Part shown: in pieces, positions 1-12,260 of the stretch | Layout: each line of letters starts with the position of its first letter | How positions within the stretch are numbered: position 1 is the stretch's first letter | Source of the DNA: Prosopocoilus inquinatus | Lineage: Eukaryota > Arthropoda > Insecta > Coleoptera > Lucanidae | DNA: 64,000 nt | Assembly (NCBI GenBank): GCA_036172665.1 | Contig: CM069872.1 | Coordinates: forward strand, 25,300,001 to 25,364,000 | Direction of reading: 5' to 3' | The notes under the pieces: generated by a model | What the model saw: the letters and a program-made list of their open reading frames with translations, nothing else | Database searches by the model: none | What the model was told of the DNA's origin: nothing | Made by a program: the position numbers and the translations under genes

Positions 1-240
1 CCTCTCAGGCCTCTTGGTCCGCAAAGCAGAGCGCTTGGGCAGGGTATGCTGTCCAGGGGAAAGCGAGTCCGATAACCAGACTGGCGATTTAGGTCTACGC
101 ATCGCATTCTTATTTCCTAAGGTCGGTGGTCATTGATGTTCATCGGGGTGGGACGGTAAGTCACCCTTGCGCGTGGGGTGAGTGCGGGTGGCGCCTGCGG
201 AAAGGGTAGGCCGGAGCGCCTTCGAACTAACCGCCCGTTA
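1..240. other. GC-rich block, unidentified
   Basis: This stretch is clearly richer in G and C than the AT-rich DNA that follows. No reading frame stays open across it on either strand and I recognise no motif. It may be the end of a repeat or an exon continuing outside the window. Confidence 0.3.
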
Positions 241-261
241 CAGTAATTAAATTTTGTGAAT

Positions 262-390
262 ATGGCGATGCCTTTACGAACATTGGTTTCTAATTTGGAA
301 AAAAGTATAAGAATTTCTAACGCTACAGCACCTATTAGTAAGCGTGGTATTCAAACTACACGAGGGTATTTCTCTGTCCGAAAATTTTGA
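262..390 (+). CDS. Small ORF with mitochondrial-presequence-like composition
   Basis: A 42-codon frame starts at an ATG and ends at TGA. The product has many Arg, Lys and Ser, few acidic residues, and an RGIQTTRGY-type stretch, which resembles an imported mitochondrial protein N-terminus. I do not recognise the protein. It could be a first exon, a processed fragment or chance. A possible splice donor (AGGTAAAG) lies just after the stop, out of use in this frame. Confidence is low because the ORF is short and isolated. Confidence 0.2.
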   Translation: MAMPLRTLVSNLEKSIRISNATAPISKRGIQTTRGYFSVRKF

Positions 391-1099
391 AAATTAGGTA
401 AAGCTTGATTGATTGGTACGCTGGTACCATCGCGACGCTCTAATTTAACAAAACAAGGAGCATCGGGCCTATTTAAGAAAGACAATGAATTAGAAATTCT
501 ATTCTCATATAATTACTCAGTATCTTTACCTTAACTTAATTTTCAAGAGGCGTAAAGTCTTGGCTCAGAAACTGTACAAGTATTAACCCCAGAATAGTTA
601 GCAAAATAAATCTAACCAACAAGAAATAAAAATTCCAAAAAGGAATATATTAAATACTGAAGTTACAGACAGAAAATAACAAATGAAAAATTAAAATAGA
701 AAAATAAAATCACCTGGGATTACATGAGAAATTTCCTCGATTAACATTGACAATTGAACATAAGAAAATTATCTCCCTACCTGATATAGGGTGGAATTCT
801 GCAGGCAATCTCTGCTGCTCTTCTGTAGAATGCAAAAAAGGGGGGGAGGCAACTAGGTAGGGGAAAGAAACCCGGTATCCTTCAAGGATTCAATCAAACG
901 AACACTTGGTTTACAGAACGCACAAACTATGAGACCGAATCTACATGACTGATCTTCATTGGGTCCCGAAAACAACTTCTTAATCACTTCCCGACTTTTT
1001 ACCTTTCTTCTTAATTTGCAATGGGAGGTTTTGTTTAAAAATCCCCCCAAGCTTCAAAATCTGCCCAGGAGCTGAAGCCACCTAACAAATCCCCTCAAA
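391..1099. other. No recognised feature
   Basis: AT-rich DNA with short unsupported frames only. It contains no repeat seen elsewhere in the window and no motif I can name. Confidence 0.4.
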
Positions 1100-1753
1100 A
1101 CTATCAATTTTTGAGTGGGCGAAATACCGTTTTCGCACGGTTATTCCTCACGCCTCAGCAAAACAAACACGTTATCAAACAGGATGTTTAGGGACGATCC
1201 GGATGGGCGATTGTGTGGCACCACGGCGTGGCGAGGAGACGCTTTCCCATTAAAACCCTGCATTTCTAGAGTAATCTATTCAGACGAGCGAGAGTGGCAC
1301 GCGTCTGTCGCCGAGAGACGCTCGTCCTCCTCTGCAAGTAGCGGCGATTGCGTGGCGTGAATCCTTCCACTCGTGCGACACACCGATCGCCGTCAGTGGA
1401 AAATCGATTTTGTGTTACAATTTACAGATGTTAACCATTTTTGAGATATTTGATTTTAGCTTTGAACGCAACGTGATTTCTATAATAGTGTTTATTGAAT
1501 TTTGACAGAGGAATTTCTTGAGTCACTTTATATTATCGTTTTTGTTTTTTTCCGATTGTATTATCGTTTTCAAGTTATTGGATGCATTCAAAATAATCGT
1601 TGTTCATGGCCCCTACGAAGCTCCAGGAGCTGTTGCTAGATGTAGCAATTCTTCTTCCACACGAGCCACGACGTGGCACCACTCAGTAGCTCCACAGCGT
1701 TGCTGATACAAGCGACGCTGTGGCGCCACATAGACGCCCGTCTGGACCGGCCC
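1100..1753. mobile_element. GC-rich segment with a PIF/Harbinger-like right end
   Basis: The right edge reads ACCGGCCC followed by TTA, so inward from the right it is GGGCCGGT with a TTA flank. That style of end is common in PIF/Harbinger elements, and the same GGGCCGGT end with TTA recurs near 50280. A short inverted repeat (CCACAGCG facing CGCTGTGG) lies at about 1690-1722. No left end was found and no transposase is readable, so this is a weak call. Confidence 0.25.
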
Positions 1754-1756
1754 TTA

Positions 1757-2205
1757 GTCCTTAAGCTCGCTTAGAGTTCGACAATACTTTTGAATTCGTG
1801 GCTCGAATTTCTCTATGCGAATTTAAAAAGAGATATGCAGGATCATTTAATAATTTGTTAGAAATTTCGGCTGTTCACAATTTTAATTAAAAAAGAAAAC
1901 AACTGTCGCGGAGTGTAGACTTTTATTCTAAAAACAGTAACCATTTTTTGTGGAATGCTACTACACAATCTAGCAATGTTTTGTTGGAACAAGAATTATC
2001 TACTGGCCAAGAAGTATTAAAGTAGATTCTTGAAGCAATTGGTCGCTCACTCGCTGAGTAAGCGGAACTATTTAAAGCAGAGTATTATGTTAAATCAAAA
2101 TGTCATATACGTTTACATGTACTTAAATACCATTGGCACTACAATATCATATATATATATAAAAAAAAAAACATTCTTTAATAACTCGTATAATAATACT
2201 TGTTA
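1757..2205. other. No recognised feature
   Basis: AT-rich spacer with a short TA run and an A-rich tract near 2147-2170. Nothing identifiable. Confidence 0.4.
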
Positions 2206-2207
2206 TA

Positions 2208-4006
2208 CAGGGAGATTCAGGCAACCCTTTCATTAAAAGTTTACGGACTTCTCCTTTGAATTTCTGTTTCATATTTTGTAGTTATAAGTTAACGATGATG
2301 ATCTATCAAAGTACAATATTTTCAATTTTCGGACACTTCCGCTTATACCGGAAGTTGCTGACAACTTTCTTATTTTAAATGGAACACCCCATTTTTCAAT
2401 GTATTTTTGAAATCTTCATAAAATTCTAAAAATATTTTGTGTAACATGTGACGCAACGAAAATTAACCGTTTCCGATTATATTATTATTTTAGATTTTTT
2501 TAAAATAACTCAAACTTGCACAACCTTGGTTATGATACTCCCATCTTTGTGCAACAAAAACCATGATGCCCATTTTTGGCTTCTAGTAGGCTACAGTAAC
2601 ATTATTGCCTGTAAGCAATCAATGTTTTGCACTTGATTGCTTACAGGCTGGTTAAAAAGTAACTTCTATTCGAACTAATTTCAACTGTCGAAAAGTCATG
2701 TTTTTTAAATGGAATGCCTAGTATTATATCTTTATACCATGTTACTCAGGATTAAATGTTCTTTCGTTCTGTATTAGCATTCCCTATACCTAACTCTTAG
2801 AGTTCACTCGTTATCGATAATTTCTTTTTAATACCTATTTTTTTTCCATTTTTCGGCGTCGTTTTTAAATAGTGGGCTATGAAAACTAGAGAAATTATAA
2901 TTTTTGAAATCCTCCGTCTCGTAGGAATTAAAAAAACACAGTTAATCGCTACGAAGAACCAAAAAATAAATATTCAAACACAGAAACACATATTAAACGT
3001 TTTTGACGATAAAAAATAACCGACCATTCAAGAAGTTAATAAAAATAAAAAAAATTGTTATATCGAGGAAAATATGTTATTACCGAGGCACAATAGAAAG
3101 ATATTACTAATAAATAATAGGTGAAAACCACTTACAGCCAATATTATAACCAACAATTTGTGTATTATTTTCAATATTTTGGATTTATTTATTAGTTTTC
3201 ATAAAATTTTGTTTTCTAAGTGTAAATTTCTCTTTGTAAATGTGTAAAAAGTCATTCCAAGAATTCTAATACATACGGCATATGTAAATAAAAAATTCTG
3301 ATGATAAATACATATGTAAATATTATTTTTCGGTTTTTAAAATGTAATTGAAATTACAGTCGGAAATTGTTTATAGTACACTATTTAGGAATAACACTAA
3401 AAAGTGAAAAAATTGATGTGTCAAAGAGAAAATCATGAATAAGAAGAGAAAGGTAAGAGATGGATATAGGAAATGCTAATAATAAGTATAAAAATGTACT
3501 GGGTGTACTATTTAAAAAACTTGACTTTTCGACAGTTGAACTAAGTTTGAATAGAAGTTACTTTTTTACCAGCCCGTAAATAATTTTGTGTAAAATTAGG
3601 TATCACCTGAAAGCCTATGATTATAGCCTACTACAGGGAAAAAATTGAAATTGTGGCTTTTGTTGCACAAAGATGGCAGCATCATAAACAAGGTACTGCA
3701 ACGTTGAACTTTTTTTTAAAAAATGGAAGTACCTCTAAAACGGCTAATTTTTCTTGTATCACATGTTACACAAAATATTTTTAGAATTTCATTTCATTTC
3801 ATTTCGAAAATGCAATAAAAAATGGCATATTCTATTTAAAATAAGAAAGTTGACAACAAGTTCCGGTACAAGCGGAAGTGCTCGAAAATTGGAAATATTA
3901 TATTTTAATATATCATTATCGCTAACTTATAACCGAAAAATATGAAATAGAAATTCAAAGAGGAAGTCCATAAACTTTTAATGAATGAGTTGCTTGAATC
4001 TCCCTG
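2208..4006. mobile_element. Long-armed foldback element, copy A (TA-flanked)
   Basis: The ends are perfect opposites: CAGGGAGATTCA at the left and its complement at the right, each bordered by TA (2206-2207 and 4007-4008). The two arms match for several hundred bases each, so most of the 1.8 kb can fold into one hairpin. TA duplication fits the Tc1/mariner superfamily. No transposase frame is present, so it is non-autonomous. Related copies lie at 7508-9352, 39820-41553 and 46585-49143. Each arm carries an internal block with TTTAAATGGAA, a motif shared by many repeats here. Confidence 0.75.
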
Positions 4007-4143
4007 TATAGTCGCGATTATCCTAATTGAGACCGTTGCAAGCTTACTGAATCTGGTAGCAAGTACTGTCAATCAATCTCGATTAGCTTGATCGCGGCTT
4101 CATGGTATATAAAAAACAGAAATCCTCCAATTAAGACAATTTA

Positions 4144-4404
4144 TTATAGAGTTTTCTGTAAACTTAAAGTATCGCGGAGCAATTGATTACGAAGAGCCCA
4201 GAGTGCATTCAGAACATTATCTGGTTGATTGGCTTTGCTACCGAGCCAAGCTGCTACGGTGTTCAGTTTTTCCATGTCAGGAGCTGGTACAGTTTCTTGG
4301 GTCGCATTCAAAGTCTTTTCCCATGGTGTTACGAATTTGTTTTCCATATGCAGCCCTTCAATGTACCTGGCGAAGTCAAATTCAAATGAAAAATACGTTC
4401 TAAT
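4144..4404 (-). CDS. C-terminal part of an unidentified protein (terminal exon or retropseudogene)
   Basis: The minus strand is open for about 87 codons and ends at TAA (4144-4146). The product looks like real protein: mixed composition, amphipathic helices rich in Leu, Asn, Trp and Gln, including AAWLGSKANQPDNVLNALWA. An AATAAA-type polyadenylation hexamer overlaps the stop codon, so the 3' UTR would be very short. I do not recognise the family. A splice acceptor may lie upstream (CGCCAG at about 4371-4376) but I could not fix it. It could be the last exon of a minus-strand gene whose upstream exons include those at 35.4-35.8 kb, but nothing links them directly. Confidence 0.4.
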   Translation of the reverse strand: MRTYFSFEFDFARYIEGLHMENKFVTPWEKTLNATQETVPAPDMEKLNTVAAWLGSKANQPDNVLNALWALRNQLLRDTLSLQKTL

Positions 4405-4704
4405 CGTTCATTCTCAAATCTTACTTGATATAAGCTTCAGAATGAAGTGCACGCTGTGGCCTAGGCGGCACAGAAATAAACAATTGCTCTTGCTGTCTCT
4501 GTGCTGTAGTCTGCACTGATGAAGTTGCTGTAAGTGTATCAATTCAAAAATCAGAAGAAAGCAGAACTAATTTATTAGGAAGAAAAAAATAGAAAGTCAT
4601 TATTTAAGTTTTAATTCATAAGTGTACATATACCAGGTGTTTGTGAAATAAGTGCAGAAATTTAAACCTGTAAAAGATCACCATAAAAGAGAACGACTGA
4701 ACTT

Positions 4705-5010
4705 ACATGTCCTCCTAACCACCAAAAGTTTGTTTAAAAACTAGATACGTATTTCGGCACCTGCGCTGCCATCTTCTTGATCACCACTTCTCTTGTGATC
4801 AAGAAGAAGGCATCTACCGAAGATGGCAGCATATCTACTTCTCTTGTGATCAAGAAGGCATCTACGGAAGATGGCAGCATAGCTGCCGAAATACATTATT
4901 ATTATTATTATTATTATACATATACGTATCTAGTTTTTAAACAAACTTTTTGTGGTTAGGAGGTTAAATCCAATTTCTTTATACTACAAACCACAGTCTC
5001 CAATACATTT
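4705..5010. mobile_element. Penelope-like 3' end in inverted arrangement, with hammerhead-like motifs
   Basis: The plus strand at 4866-4975 carries GAAGATGGCAGCATAGCTGC followed by GAAA, and after a TTA microsatellite the block TACGTATCTAG. The same block lies in reverse at 4716-4776, making a palindrome around short GTGATCAAGAAG repeats. It ends with AAACCACAGTCTCC (about 4989-5002), as does the Penelope-like element at about 22066-22080. GGCAGC/GCTGCC and ATA/TAT flanking CG match hammerhead stems II and III, but the core is damaged in both arms. Confidence 0.5.
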
Positions 5011-6621
5011 TAATATTACATGTCTTTAACAAAAGTTTTACACATTTCGAGAAAATCGCAGTTGAAAATCGCGCAATAAAAAATCGTACGTCTGTGTTTT
5101 TGAGGAAGGTCCAAAAAGGAAATCTTATTAGAACAAAAGAAAAACAGAAATGCAATCGAGCAGTGACCTTTGCCGAAGTCGAGAGGCCAATAAAGCGTTG
5201 TTCTTAACGTCGCAATAAGTTGTATTAAAGCTGAGCGAAAGAATTTGCTTCATTTTTTTATTATTATGACATATAATTTATTGCTCCGTATTCGTTGGGT
5301 ATTTAATTTAATTTGTGAAAAGTGATGGAACGAGTTAAAGATAAATATCTAGATAGTATTATTACTTATTAAAATGCCACAATTCACGAACGGCGAGAGA
5401 ACAGCATTTCAGAGGAATGTATGTATTAATAATACCGTCGGTAGTATTTGCGCTAATCCTAATATGCACACGAACACAAGAATCACTTTTTCGTCGAGTT
5501 CGTTTGTGTGTTGCTAATGATGGACGTCACGTCGAACAATTGTTATAAACATTTCTAAATGTCTAACAGTGAACGTTTGCTTGAACGTGATCCTCCACAC
5601 AGATGATACTCGATGAGTGTGTCTTGTTTATTAGTCTTTCCCGCGATTATTACTGTCTATGATTTGAGAAGCAAGTTCTGTAAGTTTTTTTTTTTTTGTT
5701 ATTTCACGAGGAATTTTCTTTTTGTTATACAAATTTTTTTCGTGTTGTTTGTGCTGCCGGCGTACTGTGGTTAAAAATTTTGCACTTAGTTAGCAAACAT
5801 CCGGTATACTTATTAAGTCATCTCATTCAAATACATACTCAAAAACATGCGCTTTTGATACGTTAAAACGCATACTTGAATTTTGTGACCTATTGTAATA
5901 CTATATGACTGGGAGTGGTTATTGTAAACGGAGATGAAAGTACACACAACAAAAATGTTTCAGGAACAGATAGTTTGTATTTGTAGATTTACGGCCTCTA
6001 GAATAAAATTAAAATAAAGTTTGGAATATACAGATCATAGTTGCTCTTAGTTAACAATAAGTTATGTTTCCGTAGAATAATGTTTACTCCAGTCGTTTAA
6101 ATTGAAACTCTATATACCGTATACCATTTATATCGGTATTTTGAAGATTGACAATTTCGTATCTTTTACATAATTTGTACCTACACAGTATATTAGTGAT
6201 AGACAGTGTTTAACAAATATATCACTTCAGCCGTGATGAAATGTTTGCGCAATTGGAAGAATCATTAAGGTGGTGGAAGTCAAGCAAATGCAGCAAGGGC
6301 TCTGGAAACATCAAGAGGAATAATGTTACGTTTTATTTATTTCGGATTGCTGGTTTGGAAGCGTGTAGACATCTTTTCACGCCACCTTTGTTTTGAGTTC
6401 GGCTGGATGTCGCTAGGTGACGTATTGGTCCGCGCAAGGGGTCAGAATTAAGGATGCCGATTATTTTATTTATAATCATAAATTTAGGGAAAAAAAATTT
6501 TGGTCCAAATTATTTATTTAAAGAAATAGAAGACTTAAATGTTTTAAGAGTTTTTCACCGAACAAAGAAGTTCAGACTCATTTATTTGTTCTTTTACACC
6601 TTTACAGTATAGACTATTAAA
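5011..6621. other. Mostly unrecognised
   Basis: No supported gene. Near 6290-6330 a short frame (ANAARALETSRG) looks faintly like a transposase helix-turn-helix, but it is too short to call. T-rich and A-rich runs occur at about 5690 and 6490. Confidence 0.35.
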
Positions 6622-6909
6622 AAGATAAACATAAATACCGGGTGATCAATGGAATTCATAATTAGAGGAGGCTGTGATTGGTGCTATTTTATGCTGTGTC
6701 GCTGGATACACCGAGAAATAAATAATAAATTGACAGTTGTCATATTTGAGATTACGCTCCTGCTTTGTACAATATTTATATCCTTTTTTTTAGAATATTA
6801 GGGGAGGTTCCACAAGACAAATCCATTTATCAATCATTAAAAAAAAATAGTGTCAGAATTCTGATATTTCAAATTCTTAATTTCAAACTTCAAGCCTGTG
6901 TGCCAACTT
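6622..6909. repeat. Exact 288-bp direct repeat, first copy
   Basis: Identical by eye and equal in length to 7156-7443. The pair flanks the 249-bp insert at 6908-7156. It does not begin with TG or end with CA, and no primer-binding site follows, so it is not an LTR. Confidence 0.85.
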
Positions 6910-7156
6910 CGACTGAAACTGATCGTGACCGATGTCCTCTCCTCTCCGACGTGGCTCTAACAAAAACAATGGAAATCGAGCGAAGTCTAGGAAACCATCC
7001 TTACTTAATTTCACGGTCACTTTCAACCCTACTGACTCTAGTAGGAAACCACAGCTTAAACGATTGAAGCAATTTCCCCTTGCTCTTCTCCGTTAAGAAC
7101 CAAACAACTAGGAGTGTAAGTTTTCGCCGTCCTAATTGGTTTGCATTGCAGCCCCA
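6908..7156 (+). repeat. 249-bp segment copied at 10664-10912
   Basis: This segment is identical by eye to 10664-10912 and in the same orientation. A TT is shared at the left junction and an A at the right, which is junction microhomology. It separates the two copies of the 288-bp repeat. Confidence 0.85.
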
Positions 7157-7443
7157 AGATAAACATAAATACCGGGTGATCAATGGAATTCATAATTAGA
7201 GGAGGCTGTGATTGGTGCTATTTTATGCTGTGTCGCTGGATACACCGAGAAATAAATAATAAATTGACAGTTGTCATATTTGAGATTACGCTCCTGCTTT
7301 GTACAATATTTATATCCTTTTTTTTAGAATATTAGGGGAGGTTCCACAAGACAAATCCATTTATCAATCATTAAAAAAAAATAGTGTCAGAATTCTGATA
7401 TTTCAAATTCTTAATTTCAAACTTCAAGCCTGTGTGCCAACTT
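7156..7443. repeat. Exact 288-bp direct repeat, second copy
   Basis: Second member of the pair described for 6622-6909. It is followed directly by DNA unlike that after the first copy. Confidence 0.85.
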
Positions 7444-7507
7444 TTTGGAACATATCATAGCCTGCTCTAATTCTAAATTCCGTTGGTTGGTTCCGTATGG
7501 TACAATA

Positions 7508-9352
7508 TGATTCACGGAGCCCGTTCGTTAAGAGTATACGGACTTCCCTTTTGAATCTATTTCCTATTTTGCAGTTATAAGTTAGCGATAAAGATCTATT
7601 AAAATATAATATTTCCAACTTTCGGACACTTCCGCTTGTACCGGAAGTTGTAGTCAACTTTGTTATTTTAAATGAAATACGTTATTTTTTATTGCATTTT
7701 TGACTTCCTCGTAAAATTCTAAAATAATTTTATTCAACATATGATGACAAGAAAAATTAGCCATTTCAGAGATATTTTCATTTTTTTCATTTTTTTTTCA
7801 AACTTGCAGTACCTTGCTTATGACACTGCCATCTTTGTGCAATAAAAGTCATGATGTTAATTTTTGGCCTGTAATAGACTACAGTAAACGCTTTGAGATC
7901 ATGTCCAGTTTTAAACTTATGAGAACAGAATTAATTTTTCTTTCGTCCTGTATTAGTATTCCCTATACCTATCTCATATATCTCACTCGCTATCGATGAT
8001 TTTTCTTTTAGAACGTTTTTTCCATTGTTTGATATTATTTTTAAATAATGGGCTGTGAAAACTAAAGAAATTGTAATTTTTTAAATCATTCGTCCAGTAT
8101 GATAATTAAATATTGTAACGAGATTGGATGAAAACATTTAAATTTCCCGCCTAATAGTTGAGGTGGCAACACTGATTTAGATTACCCATAACCAATTCAT
8201 TCGTTTTATTTCGTATGTAGAAGTGTAACGTTTCTTTTGTAAAAATATAAAATAATTAAATTCAAACGCAGGTATATTAAATGGCAACTAAAGAAGTTAA
8301 CAATTTAATTTGTTGTGTCTAGGTAAATAAGTTATTACTTAGACACAACAAAAAGTTGCTCTAAGTGTCCTTCATTATTTAATAACTTATTATTATATAA
8401 AAAATTATAACTAACAATTTGTGCATTAGTTCTAATGTCGATTTATTGATGATTGATTTATTACTTTTCAAAAACTTATTAGACATTTGATTATATTTTC
8501 GAAAATTTTGTTTTATAAGAGTGAATTTCTTTTTGTAAATGCGTAAAAGTTCATACTAAGAATTCACATACATACGGCATATGTAAATAACAAATACAGC
8601 AGATAGACATGTTTTTAAATATTGTTTTTCTGTTTTTAAAGAGAAATTGAATTTAGAATCGCAAATTAATTAAAAAAAAACTTTTCTTGTTAAATTTTCA
8701 TAATATTATTCAGGAATAAAACAAAAAGTGAAAAAAATACGAGTCACAGACAAAATCATGAATAGAAAGACAAAGGTAAAGGATAAGTATAGGGAATGCT
8801 AATAAGTTCGAAAGAATATTAATTCTAAATCTCATGGTATAAAAATATACTGGGTGTTCCATTTAAAAAACTTGTCTTTTCGACGATAATCAGTTTGAAT
8901 AGAAGTTACTTTTTAACCACCCAGTAGACAATTAAGTTTAAAACTGGACATGATTTCAAAGCATGATACTGTTGTCTATTACAGGCCAAAAATTAACATC
9001 ATGGCTTTTATTGCACAAAGATGGCAGTGTCATAAACAAGGTACTGCAAGTTTGAAAAAAAAAATGAAAAAATTGGAAATATCTCTGATACGGCTAATTC
9101 TTCTTGCATCATATGCTGAATAAAATAATTTTTGAATTTTACGAGGAATTCAAAAATGCAATAAAAAATGGGGTATTCCATTTAAAATAAGAAAGTTGAC
9201 AGCAACTTTCGGTACAAGCGGAAGTGTCCGAAAGTGGGAAACATTATACTTTAACAGACCATTATCGCTAACTTATAACTTCTAAATATGAAATAGAAAT
9301 TCAAAGAGTAAGTCCGTAAACTTTTAACAAACTGGTTCCGTGAATCACCCTG
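7508..9352. mobile_element. Foldback element, copy C of the family
   Basis: The right end reads TGAATCACCCTG then TA. The left end is homologous (GATTCACGGAGCC) but has lost its terminal bases. The arms match copy A and contain the same GGAAGT and TTTAAATGGAA blocks. The centre (8090-8290) preserves an uninterrupted sequence that corresponds to the insertion site of the hAT-like element in copy D. Confidence 0.7.
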
Positions 9353-10290
9353 TAGAGTGATGTTATATTCTACGCATTTCACCTTTTTTTGTCTTCTACT
9401 TCTCCTTAGTTTCTATTATTTTTTTTTGTCGAGTATCAAAATCAATCAAAATTAAGCCAATCAAGTCAATCCAAACAAGAAAAACTGAAAATTGGACATT
9501 TTTAATAGATCAACGAAAATTAGGACCAATCCATGAACAATCAACGTTAAATTTATTAAGATTAACGTTAAATTTATTAAAATTAAGCCCCCAAATCGTC
9601 GATATTCTTCTGTTTCTTGTTCGTTACGTCCTGCGTATTTCGATAATTTTGGCTTCAGTTCTCTAGTTTTTTCCGTTAATTTTTTTTATCAAATATTAAG
9701 CCCAATTTATTTCGCGATTAACACAGTCTAACCCAAAAAAATTAAAAAAATCAACAAAAATTAGCTCAACCTCCGCGGAAACAAAATGTTAAAACCAAGG
9801 AACATTTTTAAAAAATACAAAATATTAGGATTAAGCCCCCTCATTATATTCTTTTTTTGTTTCAGTCCTTTTGTTTTCCGTGTGCTTCATTTGGTTGATT
9901 TCTAATTTTAGTAACAGCATTCTGTTTTAAAAAATCAAACAAATGAATTCTTTTTCTTAAAATTATGTGGGCTTTCATACGGTAGAATTGGTCCGTGAGC
10001 TAATAAACCGCTCAGTACTTTTTCAAAACTTAAACACAAAATCGAATTTAATTTTTTTTTTACTAAAATTACTCCTAACAAAAATAAACGATTTTAAAAA
10101 TTAAAAATGTTATAAAAAACGAAATCTATTTTTCAAAGTCTATCAACAACTATTTAAATGCAAAAGAACGTAAATACGAGTAACCTTCCCTGAAAATTAA
10201 AAATTTATGTCTTTCATACGATAGTCTATTTCTATTTTTCGTATCCCCCACAAAAAAAAAAAAAAAAACTTGAACATTATTTTGGATTCT
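9353..10290. other. AT-rich stretch with short repeated AATTAAGCC motifs
   Basis: Several diverged repeats of TTAAGCC followed by C or A runs occur between 9450 and 9840. No gene or element end was recognised. Confidence 0.4.
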
Positions 10291-10663
10291 ATCGATTTTG
10301 GATCGAAAAAGTAATTGATTTTTAATCGGCATCACTAGTGAAAATGCCAGCGTCCGGCGCACGAGTGAGGTGTTTGGGCAATCTTCGCTCAATGATGAAG
10401 TGTGTTGGCCACGTTTCTGAATACTTGGTGAGCTTGGATCGGCTTTTCGCAGTGTGCGTTTTTCTGCCACTTCGGCAGAAATTACCTCGTTGTTGAGGGT
10501 TCGTTGTAACTCAGATTAAGAGCGAATGTGGGAGTTTTGTTATGTTTGCTCTTAATAGAGTAAGCAACTGGTAGGAGGTAATAATTTCGCCGATTTTTTG
10601 ACTTTGAGGGTTTTTTCCAACCTAAGCAGTCCAGGCACGTATAAAGTTACGGTTCCTAAGTCG

Positions 10664-10912
10664 TTCGACTGAAACTGATCGTGACCGATGTCCTCTCCTC
10701 TCCGACGTGGCTCTAACAAAAACAATGGAAATCGAGCGAAGTCTAGGAAACCATCCTTACTTAATTTCACGGTCACTTTCAACCCTACTGACTCTAGTAG
10801 GAAACCACAGCTTAAACGATTGAAGCAATTTCCCCTTGCTCTTCTCCGTTAAGAACCAAACAACTAGGAGTGTAAGTTTTCGCCGTCCTAATTGGTTTGC
10901 ATTGCAGCCCCA
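10664..10912 (+). repeat. 249-bp segment, second copy
   Basis: Same sequence as 6908-7156. Here it continues smoothly into neighbouring GC-richer DNA, so this is likely the source copy. Confidence 0.8.
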
Positions 10913-11329
10913 CACTTTCTTTCAGACCCGGGGAGTTTTCAAGTAAGAAAGTTCTTTCACAGCCCTGCACGTTCTTTCTTAATTTTTTTTGTGGACCACC
11001 AGGGGTGCGATGTGTAATGTTAGAGTCGCCAGAAAGGTTGTCTTTATTTGGGCTGCGAAAGTGCTGTCGGCGGGTTCTACAGTGAGGGAAGGCGTCGCTT
11101 GGTTAGACAACGTGTCTAGGGAAGGACGGAACTTATTTTGTCCCTATTACTGTTACGTAATATTCCCCGAGATTTTTTTTATGTGTCATTGCCTTTTTAC
11201 ATGTATATAGATATATTTTTTAATTTACATTCATTGGGTGTTTGATGTTTTGACTGTTGGTTTCTTCAAAGTATAAATTTATTACTTTGTTTCAACTTTG
11301 GTTAATGCGCTTCACATTCAACGGTAGAG

Positions 11330-11890
11330 TTGTTACTTTCATTTTCTTGCTTTTTGCCCTTGTCTTCGGCTCTGATTCATTGATTTTATCGAACATATTT
11401 ACGGCCGACCACCCATTCAGGGGGTTAGCACTAATACCATTTGTGTGGTGGCATTTGACTCAATGGAGTTTGAGTTCAGGCCGAACCAAAGTTTATTTAG
11501 GGAATAACGTGAATGTTTGAGTCACCTATTCCTCTTGGGCGTAAGAGTTCCAGAGAAATTATTTGTCAATTAATTATTAATTGTACTAATGGGTTCCCTT
11601 CACTCACAGCTTTATAAAAAATTGTTCGTTTTTGTAAGCCGACACAAGAGTACTCCCGTAGAAGCGCTTTTTGCCCTCGTCTTGGGCTGTGTTTCATTGA
11701 TTTTATTGAACATATTTACAGCCGACTACCCTTTTAAGGGGTTACGGCTAACACCAAGTTGTGTGGTAGCGTTTGCCTCAATAAAGAGTTTGATTTTGGG
11801 CCGAACCAGAGTTTATTTAGGGAATAGCGGGTCACAGACACCTCTTGGGAGAAAAAGTTTAAGAGATATTTTTTTCCTAATGGGTTCCCC
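11330..11890 (+). repeat. Diverged tandem repeat with similar coding potential
   Basis: Two units of roughly 320 bases (starting near 11348 and 11668) share TTTGCCCT, ATATTTACAGCCGAC and GGCCGAACCA blocks. Both encode a similar peptide containing NIFTADYPF and GRTRVYLGN. A weaker third trace lies near 13345-13385. The frame matches between units, but the peptide resembles no family I know. It may be a transposon subterminal repeat. Confidence 0.45.
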
Positions 11891-12260
11891 TTATTCACAG
11901 TTTCCCTTACGTACGATATTAGGGGGTATAACGGTGAAGAAACGGGTCCTAAGGCGTTGGGCTTTTCGAGAACGGACCAAGATATATTTTCCCTTCGATA
12001 CTATTAAGTTGCGCCCTTTCCTGTAACATCTTTCGGTCTTCAAGGGAAGGACTGACCTGGCTTCTATGATACGGTATACGGATTCGCGCAGGCCCTTCCT
12101 TGTTTTCTGGTTAGGGTCGAAACGCGCTAAGTGCTTCTTTTGTTACACCACGTGACAGTAATTCACCGATTGTTGCGACGGTATCAAGAGTTTGGCAACA
12201 CAAAAAACTAGCATCCAGGAAAGTCACGAATTACAACTCAGTATAAGCTTTTGAGACATG

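Noticed and set aside
1115..1360. An 81-codon frame in the GC-rich patch as a gene
   Set aside because: No domain, no splice sites, and GC-rich DNA leaves frames open by chance.
6622..7443. A small LTR retrotransposon
   Set aside because: The direct repeats lack TG and CA ends, no primer-binding site or target duplication is seen, and the interior is only 249 bases copied from nearby.
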